From NCBI RefSeq assembly GCF_003258365.1, contig NZ_QHKM01000010.1, positions 1 to 64,000 of the forward strand: 64,000 nucleotides of DNA, written 5' to 3'. Shown here in pieces: positions 42,366 to 50,820 of the stretch. The notes beneath the pieces were generated by a model. That model was not told the DNA's origin and did not search any database. It was given only the letters and a program-made list of their open reading frames with translations. Source of the stretch: Hymenobacter edaphi (lineage in GTDB: Bacteria; Bacteroidota; Bacteroidia; Cytophagales; Hymenobacteraceae). The position numbers were made by a program, and so were the translations under genes. How positions within the stretch are numbered: position 1 is the stretch's first letter; the number at the start of each line of letters is the position of its first letter.

Positions 42366-43328
42366 CTAGGACTCGCGGCGCCAGGCTCCGTTCGTGTAGA
42401 TGAAGCGGGCCGCATAGCCCGGCAGGATGTTGCCCGTGCCGCTGCCCGACACCACCGGCAGGTACTGTAAGTCGTTGTTGACGATGACCAGCCGCTGCCC
42501 TTCCGTACCCGGGCTCAGCGTAACGGAGCCGATGGTGGTGGAGCTGTTATTGGTGTACACGAGGTTGGTGGCCGCCGGGCTCACCGTCACCGCCGTCGTG
42601 GGCGCGGCCCCGACGGACGAGCTTTCGGCGGTGTAGTTGCCGGCGCCCACGCTGGCCCACCCCGTGGCGGTGTACTGGTACAGGCCGGGCGTGTTGTCGG
42701 TCTGCACGATGAGCATGCCCACGGTGGGGACACCCATGGCGTTACGCTGGGTCAGCGTCAGGCGCGGCGGCAACAGGCCCTTGGTGGTGCTGGTCACGTC
42801 CAAGGCCGCTTTGGGGTCGACGCTGGTGGCGCCCACTACCAGGGTGCCCGCTACGCTGCCGTTGCCGGTCACCGTGCTGTTGCCGGTGGTGCTGCTGTTG
42901 CCCGTCACCGTGTTGTTGCCGGTCACGGTGACGTTGCCCGCGTCGGTGATGCTGATGCCGCCGGTGCCGTTGTTGGAGAGCGAGTTGCCGGCCAGCTTCA
43001 CGGCCGTGGTGGCCGTGCCGTTGCCCAGGTTGTCGCCGGCGCCGGCCTTATCGGGCAGCCACAGCCAGTTGGCCGTGGCGGTGGCGCTGGCGTTGTAGTA
43101 GAAACCGGCCGTGCCGTCGGTCTGGTACACCAGCAGGCCCTGGGCCGGGCTGCTGATAGCGGTGCGCTGGGCGCTGGTCATGCGCGGCACCAGCATGCCC
43201 TTGGTGGTCGAGGCCACTTCCAGCATAGCCGTGGAAGCCGGGGCGGCAGTACCGACACCTACGCTTTGGGCAAAAGCGCTGGTTGAAGCCAGCAGAACGC
43301 CGGCCAAAAGCAAGTAAGGTTTGTACAT
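42366..43328 (-). CDS. Secreted fiber-like protein heading the tail-collar operon
   Basis: A 320-residue secreted protein with a signal peptide (YLLLAGVLLASTSAFAQ). It holds two copies of a module, residues about 33-70 (MLEVASTTKGMLVPRMT, AQRTAI, GLLVYQTDGTAGFYY) and about 172-215 (LDVTSTTKGLLPPRLT, QRNAMG, GMLIVQTDNTPGLYQY). Between them is a low-complexity Asn/Thr/Gly shaft (TVTGNNTVTGNSSTTGNS). This resembles the N-terminal part of Bacteroidota tail-fiber-like adhesins and of the protein at 28339-30144, but with no S74 chaperone. It is the first gene of the operon; the promoter at 43352 fits. Confidence 0.8.
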   Translation of the reverse strand: MYKPYLLLAGVLLASTSAFAQSVGVGTAAPASTAMLEVASTTKGMLVPRMTSAQRTAISSPAQGLLVYQTDGTAGFYYNASATATANWLWLPDKAGAGDNLGNGTATTAVKLAGNSLSNNGTGGISITDAGNVTVTGNNTVTGNSSTTGNSTVTGNGSVAGTLVVGATSVDPKAALDVTSTTKGLLPPRLTLTQRNAMGVPTVGMLIVQTDNTPGLYQYTATGWASVGAGNYTAESSSVGAAPTTAVTVSPAATNLVYTNNSSTTIGSVTLSPGTEGQRLVIVNNDLQYLPVVSGSGTGNILPGYAARFIYTNGAWRRES

Positions 43329-43351
43329 AGCAGGCTGTTGAGGTGAGACCC

Positions 43352-43359
43352 GAAAGATA
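43352..43359 (-). promoter_or_regulatory. Probable -7 element of the tail-collar operon
   Basis: The minus strand reads TATCTTTC, one base from TAnnTTTG, 24 bases upstream of the ATG, with a TTG about 17 bases further upstream. Confidence 0.4.
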
Positions 43360-43509
43360 GGATTATTTCAACGCATCAACACTTTTTAACCCGAAAGCAC
43401 CAAGAAGTTAAGTCCTAAAATCCTGCTTGTCTTCGTCTCCCCATTTCGCGTATGTAGCCGCACCGACTAGGCGCCGGCACCTCCGGCGTACTTCTCTGGT
43501 CTTCCGACT

Positions 43510-44091
43510 ATGCGCAACCTCGTTTTCTTCGGCGACTCCCTCACGGCCGGCCACGGCCTGCCCGCCCCGCAGGCGTTTCCGGCCCTCATTCAGCAGAAAA
43601 TCGACGGGCTGGGGCTGGCCTGGCAGTGCGTCAACGCGGGCGTGAGCGGCGAAACCACCGCCGGCGGCCTGCAGCGCCTGCCCTCGGTGCTCAGCCGCCG
43701 CCGACCCGACGTATTCGTGCTGGAGCTGGGCGCCAACGACGGGCTGCGCGGCATTCCGGTGCGCGAAACCACCCAGAACCTGCAGCGCATCATCGACGAG
43801 GTGCGGCGCCAGTATCCGGAATGCCGCATCGTGCTGGTGGGCATGGAGTTTCCTTTCGACCTCGGCCCCTTCGGCCAGCACCAGCTGGCCCGCTATGCCC
43901 AGGAATTCAAGGCCCAGTTTCGCGCGCTGGCCGAAAAGAACGGCCTCGATTTCGTGCCCTTTCTACTGCAGGGCGTGCTCGGCCGCCCCGAGCTGAACCT
44001 GCCCGACCGCGCCCACCCCAATGCCGCTGGCTACCGCCTCGTGGCGGAAAACGTGTGGGCCGTGCTGGAGGCCGTGCTACGCACGGTGTGA
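43510..44091 (+). CDS. Arylesterase, SGNH/GDSL hydrolase family
   Basis: A 193-residue TesA-like esterase/lysophospholipase. SGNH blocks are complete: block I FFGDSLTAGHG (Ser10), block II Gly in NAGVSGETTAGG, block III LGANDGLRG, block V DRAHPNAAGYRLVAEN with the Asp-x-x-His pair. It has no signal peptide, whereas many TesA proteins are periplasmic, so this copy is probably cytoplasmic. Length is normal. It is convergent with the phosphorylase gene and separated from it by a terminator. Confidence 0.94.
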   Translation: MRNLVFFGDSLTAGHGLPAPQAFPALIQQKIDGLGLAWQCVNAGVSGETTAGGLQRLPSVLSRRRPDVFVLELGANDGLRGIPVRETTQNLQRIIDEVRRQYPECRIVLVGMEFPFDLGPFGQHQLARYAQEFKAQFRALAEKNGLDFVPFLLQGVLGRPELNLPDRAHPNAAGYRLVAENVWAVLEAVLRTV

Positions 44092-44095
44092 GGGG

Positions 44096-44270
44096 GTGAA
44101 CTAGTGAGGTGGTGAACTGGTGAGTTTGACGGTCAAGTGGACCTGATAATGTGCAAACGGCCCGGGCAACGGATGTTGCCCGGGCCGTCCGGTTTGGGGA
44201 GTGGTCAACGGGTGAAGCAGGAGCCATGTGAACGTCACTCACCACCTCACCATTTCACCATCTCACCGCT
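44096..44270. repeat. Low-complexity inverted repeat flanking a terminator
   Basis: Left arm about 44096-44132 (tandem GGTGAAC/TGGTGAG units) and right arm about 44234-44267 (CTCACCA/TTCACCA units) are imperfect complements. The left core GTGAGGTGGTGAACTGGTGAG is nearly identical to that at 24325-24346, so the two loci carry copies of the same element. The unique centre here includes the terminator hairpin at 44157-44188. Confidence 0.75.
44157..44188. terminator. Bidirectional terminator between arylesterase and glgP
   Basis: A perfect 14-bp stem (44157-44170 with 44175-44188) closes a GGAT tetraloop and lies between convergent genes. GGTTT follows on the plus side and TTGCAC on the minus side, so the T runs are weak. 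Confidence 0.7.
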
Positions 44271-45928
44271 TACGCCTTGTACATCAGCTCGTAGTACTCC
44301 GTGGCCATGCGGCCCGACTCGAACTGCGGCTCCACTTCGCGCATGGTGTTTTGCACGATCTTCCAGTACTCGGCGGGCTTGCCGTAGTACAGGGGCAGGA
44401 TTTCGTGCTCCAGTACGTCGAGGGTGCCGGCGGCTTCGATGCGGTCCTTCTCGGCGTCGGGCAGGTCGAGGTCGGCCAGGGGAATGAGGAAGCCGTTTTC
44501 GCCGTGGCGCACAAACTCCGGAATCCAGCCGTCGGGGATGCTCAGGCTCAGGCTGCCGTTCATGGCGGCCGTCATGCCCGAGGTGCCGGAGGCTTCGCGC
44601 GGGAAGCGCGGGGTGTTCAGCCAGATGTCGGAGCCTTTCTTGAGCAGGGCCGAGAGGCCCAGCTCGTAGCCGACGAGCACGGCGCAGTTTTTCAGGTGTT
44701 TGCTGCGGCTGATCAGCTCGTTGAACAGGCCGATGGCGCCGAAGTCCTTGGGGTAAGGCTTGCCGGCCCAGATGACCTGCACCGGACGGTCGGCGTTGTT
44801 CACCAGCGCCTCGAACCGCTCGAAGTCGTTCAGCACCAGGTTGGCGCGCTTGTAGGCGGCGAAGCGGCGGGCCCACACCACCGTCAGCACGTCCGGGTCG
44901 AACAGCTTGCCGGTCTGGTCGGCCACTACCTTGAACAGCTGCTCCTTCAGCTCCCGCTTGCGGGCCTTCAGGTTCTTGACGGCCGTGCTGGCGGCCGAGT
45001 TCAGGGCCTTGTGCAGGGGCGCGTCGCGCCAGTAGGTGCCGTTCTGCGAGTTGGTGATGTGCACGATGGGGCAGATGCCGTGGTAGTGGCCCCACATGTC
45101 GCGGGCCACCCGGCCGTGCACTTCCGACACGCCGTTGGCAATGCGCGCCATGCGCAGGGCGGTGAGCGTGTAGTTCAGCCGCTCGTGCTCCACCAGGCCC
45201 AGCTCGCGCACTTCGTGGCCCGAGAGGCCCGAGAAGAAGGTCATGTCTTCGAGCAGCTTCATGGGGTGCTCCTCGTTGCCGGCCAGCTCGGGCGTGTGGG
45301 TAGTGAATACCAGGCGCTTCTGCACCTCGCTCAGCTGCCGGCCGTGCTTTTCGTGCAGGTAGAAAGCCAGCGGCAGGCCGTGGCCCTCGTTGAGGTGATA
45401 CACCTCCGGGGTGCGGTTGATCAGGTCGAGCAGCTTGCCGCCGCCCACGCCCAGCAGGATGCTCTGGGCCACCCGCGCCGCCGTGTCGGCGTCGTAGAGG
45501 TGGTGGGAGATGGTGCGCGAGAGGTAGTCGTTTTCCGGAATGTCGGTGGTCAGGAAAAACATCGGGCAGGTGCCGAACACCTCCGGGGCCAGGTAGAAGG
45601 CCTTCACCTTCACCGGAGCCGAGTGAATGGTGATGTCGAAGACGAAGCCGGTGTCCTGCAGAAAGCTGTAGTGCTTCTCGGTGAAGTCGGCGCGCATGGT
45701 CTGGTCGGGCTGCCGGCCCTGGTCGTAGTAGCCGTAGCTCCACAGGATGCCGATGCCGATCAGGTTCTGCTTCAGCTCGTAGGCTGAGCGCATGTGCGAG
45801 CCGGCGAGGAAGCCCAGGCCGCCGGAGTAGGTTTTGAGGGCTTGGTCGATGGCAAACTCCATGGAGAAGTAAGCCGCCGACTTGCTGAACTCGGGAGCGG
45901 GGGTGTAGGAAGAGTAGGTAAAAGCCAT
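44270..45928 (-). CDS. glgP: Alpha-glucan phosphorylase family protein with altered PLP site
   Basis: A 552-residue GT35-type alpha-glucan phosphorylase homolog of the short bacterial class, which would release glucose-1-phosphate from glycogen or maltodextrin in the cytoplasm. Family features: SAAYFSMEFAIDQALKTYSGG, GLGFLAGSH, VYHLNEGHG, FTTHTPELAGNE, VVWARRFAAYKRANL, and the C-terminal EASGTSGM segment. In GT35 enzymes this last motif continues with the PLP-binding Lys (GTSGMK or GTGNMK); here residue 453 is Thr (ACG at 44570-44572). Without the Schiff-base lysine, normal phosphorolysis is doubtful, so it may be a non-PLP glycosyltransferase-like derivative. ATG 45928 fits the N-terminal motif. 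A -7 element lies 55 bases upstream. Confidence 0.82.
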   Translation of the reverse strand: MAFTYSSYTPAPEFSKSAAYFSMEFAIDQALKTYSGGLGFLAGSHMRSAYELKQNLIGIGILWSYGYYDQGRQPDQTMRADFTEKHYSFLQDTGFVFDITIHSAPVKVKAFYLAPEVFGTCPMFFLTTDIPENDYLSRTISHHLYDADTAARVAQSILLGVGGGKLLDLINRTPEVYHLNEGHGLPLAFYLHEKHGRQLSEVQKRLVFTTHTPELAGNEEHPMKLLEDMTFFSGLSGHEVRELGLVEHERLNYTLTALRMARIANGVSEVHGRVARDMWGHYHGICPIVHITNSQNGTYWRDAPLHKALNSAASTAVKNLKARKRELKEQLFKVVADQTGKLFDPDVLTVVWARRFAAYKRANLVLNDFERFEALVNNADRPVQVIWAGKPYPKDFGAIGLFNELISRSKHLKNCAVLVGYELGLSALLKKGSDIWLNTPRFPREASGTSGMTAAMNGSLSLSIPDGWIPEFVRHGENGFLIPLADLDLPDAEKDRIEAAGTLDVLEHEILPLYYGKPAEYWKIVQNTMREVEPQFESGRMATEYYELMYKA

Positions 45929-45982
45929 GAGGGGAGAAGGGGTGAAACGGCAGCGGCCGGCGGTAGCCGGCCAACGCATCGA

Positions 45983-45990
45983 CAAACCTA
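45983..45990 (-). promoter_or_regulatory. -7 promoter element of the phosphorylase gene
   Basis: The minus strand reads TAGGTTTG, a perfect TAnnTTTG match and the same octamer as at the thioredoxin promoter. A TTTG lies 14 bases upstream, closer than the usual spacing. Confidence 0.55.
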
Positions 45991-46183
45991 AAAAAATGAC
46001 GCAACAAAAACGTCTTTGCCCCCGGCCACCGTCGTGGCGCAGAGGCCCGCTAAGCTACGCAGGGCGGCGCAAATAGGCTTTGCGGGCGGAGCTGGATATA
46101 TTTTAGATAATATTTCAAACGACTAGGATTATTTTTAACAATATGATAATTTAAGGGCCGCTAATTCAGGTATTTATGCCGAT

Positions 46184-46191
46184 TAGCTTTG
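46184..46191 (+). promoter_or_regulatory. -7 promoter element of the secreted lipoprotein gene
   Basis: TAGCTTTG is a perfect TAnnTTTG match, 32 bases before the ATG at 46223. It is preceded by an unusually AT-rich 80-base block (about 46090-46175), which may bind a regulator. Confidence 0.6.
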
Positions 46192-46222
46192 TCTCCCTCC
46201 TTTCTCTCCAACCAAACCCCCT

Positions 46223-47647
46223 ATGAAAATTTCCACTCGCCTGTGGGCCGTACCGCTGTTGGCGCTGGCCCTGGGCTGCGCCAAAACCGACAGCCTCGCC
46301 CCGCAGGGCACGTTGGCGCCCGTAGCCGCCGGTGCGCAGAACGCCTCGAACGCAGGCTTCCCCGAGGGCTTCGAGTCGGGCACCAAGACGGCCTACACCG
46401 CGGGCTCGGTCACGCTGGGCTCGGGCTCCTGGACGCTCGACGAGGCGCTGCTGGGCAACACCACCGCCGACCCCAAAACGGGCAGCCAGTCGGCGCGGGT
46501 GCGCAACGCCGGCCGGCTCACGATGAATTTCAACGTGACGGGCGGGGCCAGCACCGTCACCATCGGCCACGCCAAGTACGGCACCGACGCCAGCTCCACC
46601 TGGGAGCTGTGGAAATCGACCGACAACGGCAGCACCTACGCCAAGGTGGGCAGCACCATCACCAGCAGCAGCACCACGCTGCAGACGGCCTCCTTCACGG
46701 TGAACCAGAGCGGGGCGGTGCGCTTCCAGATCCGCAAAACCGACGGCACGACCAACCGCGTCAACTTCGACAACGTTGACATTCAGACCTACGGCACCAC
46801 TCCGCCGCCAACCGGCACGGGCAAGAAATTCCTCATCGACGGGGCCCACGGCGAGCTGGCCGGCAACGCCGACTGGGTGCTGGACGTGGACAGCGGCATT
46901 CCGGTGCGCTACCCCACGCCGGGCGCCTCGGGCATCACCGCCACCACGGCCGAAACCTACTGGACGGGCGCCATTTCGGCCTGGGGCGTGGCGCTGGTGA
47001 AGCTGGGCCACTCGGTGGAGCAGCTGCCGAGCGGCACCTTCACCTACGGCACCACCGCCGCCCAGGACCTGCAGAACTACGACGTGCTCATCATCAACGA
47101 ACCGAACGTGCGCTTCACCACGGCCGAAAAAACGGCGCTGCTGCAGTTCGTGCAGAACGGCGGCGGCCTGTTCATGATTTCCGACCACGACATCTCGGAC
47201 CGCAACAACGACGGCTGGGACTCGCCCGACATCTGGAACGACTTGATGAGCGGCAACCCCTTCGGCATCACCGTGAACCTGGACAACATCGTGGAAAACA
47301 GCACCAACGAGCTGGTGTCGTCGACCAACCAGATCCTGAACGGGCCGCAGGGCGCCGTGTCGCAGCTCTCCTTCCACAACGGGGCCACGGCCACGCTCAG
47401 CCCGACGGCCAACGCGGCGGTGAAGGGCCTGATCTGGCGCAACTCGGCCGGGCAGGGCAACTCGCTGGCCATGTGCGCCAGCAGCACCTACGGCGCGGGC
47501 CGCATCGTGTTTATCGGCGACTCCTCGCCCGCCGACGACGGCACCGGCTCGCCCGGCAACACCGTGTACGACGGCTGGAACGAGAACGTGAGCCACGCCC
47601 GCCTGCACCTGAACGCCTCGCTCTGGCTGGCCAAGGTGACAAACTAA
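46223..47647 (+). CDS. Secreted lipoprotein with a GATase-like/DUF4350-type C-terminal domain
   Basis: A 474-residue lipoprotein of unknown function. The signal ends in LALALGC, so lipidation at Cys is likely. Residues about 45-185 form a beta-sandwich typical of Bacteroidota surface proteins (FPEGFESGTKTAYTAGSVTL, SGSWTLDEALLGN, VNFDNVDIQTYG). After a Pro/Thr linker, residues about 195-474 contain an alpha/beta domain (KKFLIDGAHGELAGN, YDVLIINEPNVRFTTAEKTALL, GGGLFMISDHDISDR, GRIVFIGDSSPADDGTG) resembling GATase1-like or DUF4350 folds used to bind rather than cleave ligands. Catalytic Cys/His residues are not apparent. A perfect -7 element and an AT-rich block lie upstream, and a MITE-like repeat follows. 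Confidence 0.75.
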   Translation: MKISTRLWAVPLLALALGCAKTDSLAPQGTLAPVAAGAQNASNAGFPEGFESGTKTAYTAGSVTLGSGSWTLDEALLGNTTADPKTGSQSARVRNAGRLTMNFNVTGGASTVTIGHAKYGTDASSTWELWKSTDNGSTYAKVGSTITSSSTTLQTASFTVNQSGAVRFQIRKTDGTTNRVNFDNVDIQTYGTTPPPTGTGKKFLIDGAHGELAGNADWVLDVDSGIPVRYPTPGASGITATTAETYWTGAISAWGVALVKLGHSVEQLPSGTFTYGTTAAQDLQNYDVLIINEPNVRFTTAEKTALLQFVQNGGGLFMISDHDISDRNNDGWDSPDIWNDLMSGNPFGITVNLDNIVENSTNELVSSTNQILNGPQGAVSQLSFHNGATATLSPTANAAVKGLIWRNSAGQGNSLAMCASSTYGAGRIVFIGDSSPADDGTGSPGNTVYDGWNENVSHARLHLNASLWLAKVTN

Positions 47648-47660
47648 GAGTGGGGCAGCA

Positions 47661-47777
47661 GAACGTCATGTCGAGCGAAGTCGAGACATCTCGCCCGATA
47701 GTAATTCCTTCGTTGAGCAGATTTTACGATCCGGCGTCAGCACGCGAGATGTCTCGACTTCGCTCGACATGACGTTC
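47661..47777. repeat. MITE-like inverted repeat, copy 1
   Basis: Perfect 34-bp arms (47661-47694 and 47744-47777) begin GAACGTCATGTCGAGCGAAG and enclose a 49-base centre. It lies 14 bases after a stop codon. A second copy is at 52692-52805 with similar arms and centre. No open frame or transposase is present. Confidence 0.9.
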
Positions 47778-47785
47778 GATTAAAC

Positions 47786-47827
47786 AACAAAGCGCCGCCG
47801 CTTCACCCGAAGCGGCGGCGCTTTGTT
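47786..47827 (+). terminator. Terminator after the lipoprotein gene
   Basis: A perfect 18-bp stem (47786-47803 with 47810-47827) with a 6-base loop ends in CTTTGTTT. It follows the repeat copy 1. Confidence 0.85.
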
Positions 47828-47934
47828 TGGGGCCGGGGCTCGGGGCGGAATAAAGCACGGCTTTGCCGCCCGCGCCGGATGTTTCTACCTTGCGGCCGCG
47901 CCGCCCCGGCGCCGATTTCTTGCGCTGTTTTTTT

Positions 47935-49854
47935 ATGACCCGACTGCCCCGCATTCCCGCCTGGCTGCCCCTGCTGCTGTTGCCGCTCGGCGCCACTTCT
48001 TCTGCCCTTGCGGCCGCTGAGCCGGCCGCCGCGCCGGCCCCGGCCGCCAAAAGCGGCATCACCCGCATCGACCCCACGTTCTGGTGGGTGGGCATGAAAA
48101 ACCCAGCCCTGCAGCTGCTGGTGTACGGCCCCGGCATCGGGCAGAGCACCGCCAGCATCGAGGGCGCGTACCCCGGCGTGACCGTGACCGGGCAGCAGAA
48201 GCTGGAAAACCCCAATTACCTGCTGGTCGATCTGCGCATCGAGCCCACGGCCAGGGTAGGCCGGCTACCGCTTGTCTTCCGCGGCGGCCCCAAGCAGCTG
48301 AAGTACCAGTACGAGCTGCGCGCCCGCACCACGCCCGGCGACAACAGCAAGGTGCAGGGCATCAACTCGGCCGACTTCATCTACTTCCTGATGCCGGACC
48401 GCTTCGCCAACGGCAACCCCAAGAACGACGTGGTGAAGGGCACCCGCGCCCCGCGCGTGGCCCGCGACTCGATGTACGCCCGCCACGGCGGGGATTTGCA
48501 GGGCATCGAGCAGCACTTCGACTACCTCAAGGAGCTGGGCGCCACGGCCATCTGGTGCACGCCGGTGACGGAAAACGACATGCCCAAGGCCAGCTACCAC
48601 GGCTACGCCCTCACCGACTACTACGCCGTGGATGCGCGCTACGGCTCGAACGAGGACTACGTGCGCTTTGTGCAGCGCGCCCACCAGCAGGGCCTCAAGG
48701 TGATTCACGACGTGGTGCTCAACCACATGGGCTCCTACAACTACCTGTACCGCGACCAGCCGGCCAAGAACTGGTTTCACCAGTGGCCGCAGTTTACGCG
48801 CTCCAACTTCCGCGACGCGGCCTTCAACGACCCCTACGCCTCGCAGTACGACAGGCGGCAGTTCGGCGAGGGGTGGTTTGACACCACCATGCCCGACCCG
48901 GACCAGGCCAACCCGCAGGTGGCCACGTATCTGATTCAGAACTTCCTGTGGTGGGTGGAGTACACCGGCCTCGACGGCTACCGCATCGACACCTACTCGT
49001 ACTCCGACCGGGGCTTTTTGATGAAGTGGGGCGAGGCCATTCTGGCGGAGTACCCGCGGCTGGGCATGTTCGGCGAGACGTGGGTGCAGGGCACGGCCCA
49101 GCAGGCGTATTTTGCCCGCAACATCATGCCCGCGGTGGACGGCTTCAAGAGCAACCTGCCCGGCGTGACCGACTTTCAGCTGCAGTACGCCATCAACGAC
49201 GCGCTGACCAAGGACGCGGGCTGGACCGAGGGCATCAGCCGCCTCTACTACACCCTGCAGGCCGACTGGCTGTACGAAGACCCGCTGCGCAACGTGGTTT
49301 TCCTCGACAACCACGACGTGAGCCGCTTTTTATCGGTGGTTGGCGAAGATTATCAGAAGTACCAGATGGGCATTGCCTGGCTGCTCACCACCCGCGGCAT
49401 TCCGCAGCTGTACTACGGCACCGAGATTCTGATGAAGAACTTCTCGAACCCCGACGGCAAGGTGCGCGAGGACTTCCCCGGCGGCTTTCCCGGCGACCGG
49501 CAGAACGCCTTCACCAAAGCCGGCCGCACCGTGCAGCAGAACGCGGCCTTCGACTACGTGAGCCGGCTGGCCCAGTACCGCAAGGCCCACCCGGTGCTGC
49601 AAACGGGCAAGCTGATGCAGTTTATTCCCCAAGACGGCGTCTACACTTACTTCCGCTACGACGAGCAGGGCAACACCGTGCTGGTGATGATGAACGCCGC
49701 CAAGGAAGCCCGGAAGGTCGACGGCACGCGCTTCGCGGAGCGCACGAACGGGTACGCCTCCGGCGTAAACGTGGTGACGGGGGCCGCCGTGGCGGACCTG
49801 CGGAGCTTCGATATCCCGGCCCAGACGGCCTGGGTGCTGGAGCTGAAGCGGTAA
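47935..49854 (+). CDS. GH13 alpha-amylase/neopullulanase (SusA/cyclomaltodextrinase type)
   Basis: A 639-residue exported enzyme that hydrolyses alpha-1,4-glucans and maltodextrins. The signal peptide ends near ALAAAEP. An N-terminal cyclomaltodextrinase domain (TFWWVGMKNPALQLLVYG) precedes the GH13 barrel: FIYFLMPDRFANGNP, DVVLNHMG, nucleophile D352 (GLDGYRIDTYSY), acid E381 (MFGETWVQG), D461 (FLDNHDVSRF). The C-terminal beta domain ends TAWVLELKR. ATG 47935 is placed at the leader. The next genes on the same strand are an SDR, a second GH13 and a sugar permease, which together look like a maltodextrin utilisation block. SusC/SusD genes are not in the window. Confidence 0.94.
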   Translation: MTRLPRIPAWLPLLLLPLGATSSALAAAEPAAAPAPAAKSGITRIDPTFWWVGMKNPALQLLVYGPGIGQSTASIEGAYPGVTVTGQQKLENPNYLLVDLRIEPTARVGRLPLVFRGGPKQLKYQYELRARTTPGDNSKVQGINSADFIYFLMPDRFANGNPKNDVVKGTRAPRVARDSMYARHGGDLQGIEQHFDYLKELGATAIWCTPVTENDMPKASYHGYALTDYYAVDARYGSNEDYVRFVQRAHQQGLKVIHDVVLNHMGSYNYLYRDQPAKNWFHQWPQFTRSNFRDAAFNDPYASQYDRRQFGEGWFDTTMPDPDQANPQVATYLIQNFLWWVEYTGLDGYRIDTYSYSDRGFLMKWGEAILAEYPRLGMFGETWVQGTAQQAYFARNIMPAVDGFKSNLPGVTDFQLQYAINDALTKDAGWTEGISRLYYTLQADWLYEDPLRNVVFLDNHDVSRFLSVVGEDYQKYQMGIAWLLTTRGIPQLYYGTEILMKNFSNPDGKVREDFPGGFPGDRQNAFTKAGRTVQQNAAFDYVSRLAQYRKAHPVLQTGKLMQFIPQDGVYTYFRYDEQGNTVLVMMNAAKEARKVDGTRFAERTNGYASGVNVVTGAAVADLRSFDIPAQTAWVLELKR

Positions 49855-49981
49855 CTGCTTTTGCAGACGATTTTTAGCCGGCGAAGGGCGCGGCGGGTTT
49901 CCGCCGAAGCTGCCGAGTGCGTATACTTCCAGAACGACTCCGCGCCCGCCGCGGCCTAAAAAACACCAGAACGACCGACCC

Positions 49982-50689
49982 ATGACCGACCTAACCAACC
50001 AAGTTGCCATTGTCACCGGCGCGTCCCGCGGCATCGGGCGCGCCATTGCCACCTTGCTGGCCCTGCAGGGCGCGCAGGTGGTGTGCGTGGCCCGCTCCGA
50101 GGACGAGCTGCTGGAGGTGGCCCAGAAAACCAACGGCCTGCCCATCGTGGCCGACGTGTGCGACGAGCAGGATGCGCGCCTGATCGTGAGCGAGACGCTG
50201 AGCCGCTTCGGCCGCCTCGACATCGTGGTGTGCAACGCCGGCGTGGGCTCGTTCAACCTGCTCGAAAACTTCAGCGCCGAGGAGTGGGACCGGATGTTCG
50301 ACGTAAACGTGAAGGGCACCTTCCTGCTCTGCAAAGCCGCCCTGCCCCACCTCAAGGAGCAGCAGCGGGGACACATCATCGGCATTGCCTCCGACGTGAG
50401 CAAGCGCACCTTCGCCCACGGCACGGCCTACGGGGCCAGCAAGTACGCCCAGCACGCCGTGCTCGACGCCTTGCGCAAGGAGGCCCGCCCGCACGGCATC
50501 AAGGTGAGCGTGATTTACCCGGGCCTGGTGGATACCTACTTCAACGAATCCCGGCCCGGCGCGCCCGACAAGCAGCACACCCACCTGCAGCCGCTCGACG
50601 TGGCCCAGGCCGTGCGCTACGTGCTGGAGGCCCCGGCCCACGTGGTCGTCGACGAGCTGATGCTGCACCCGGTGACGCAGGAGTGGTGA
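49982..50689 (+). CDS. SDR family NAD(P)-dependent oxidoreductase
   Basis: A 235-residue classical short-chain dehydrogenase/reductase. The cofactor motif TGASRGIGRAIA is near residue 12, NAG is at NAGVGSFN, and the active-site YxxxK is Y150/K154 (YGASKYAQ). The acidic residue after the second strand (VARSEDEL) does not decide NAD versus NADP. Substrate is unknown. It stands between two GH13 genes with 127- and 131-base gaps, so co-transcription is possible but not assured. Confidence 0.92.
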   Translation: MTDLTNQVAIVTGASRGIGRAIATLLALQGAQVVCVARSEDELLEVAQKTNGLPIVADVCDEQDARLIVSETLSRFGRLDIVVCNAGVGSFNLLENFSAEEWDRMFDVNVKGTFLLCKAALPHLKEQQRGHIIGIASDVSKRTFAHGTAYGASKYAQHAVLDALRKEARPHGIKVSVIYPGLVDTYFNESRPGAPDKQHTHLQPLDVAQAVRYVLEAPAHVVVDELMLHPVTQEW

Positions 50690-50820
50690 TTTTTAGCACT
50701 TTGGGGCGTTGTGGTTGGCTTGCCGGCTTCCGGGCCGGGCCCAGAGCCAAAAATAATCACGCAAGAAAACGCGGCACCCGACCGGCGTAACCCGCTCCAA
50801 ATGCCTAAATTACGCTCCTT

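Noticed and set aside
40296-43328. Prophage remnant
   Set aside because: Only collar and fiber-like exported proteins are present; no integrase, terminase, portal, capsid or lysis gene, and the proteins carry bacterial export signals.
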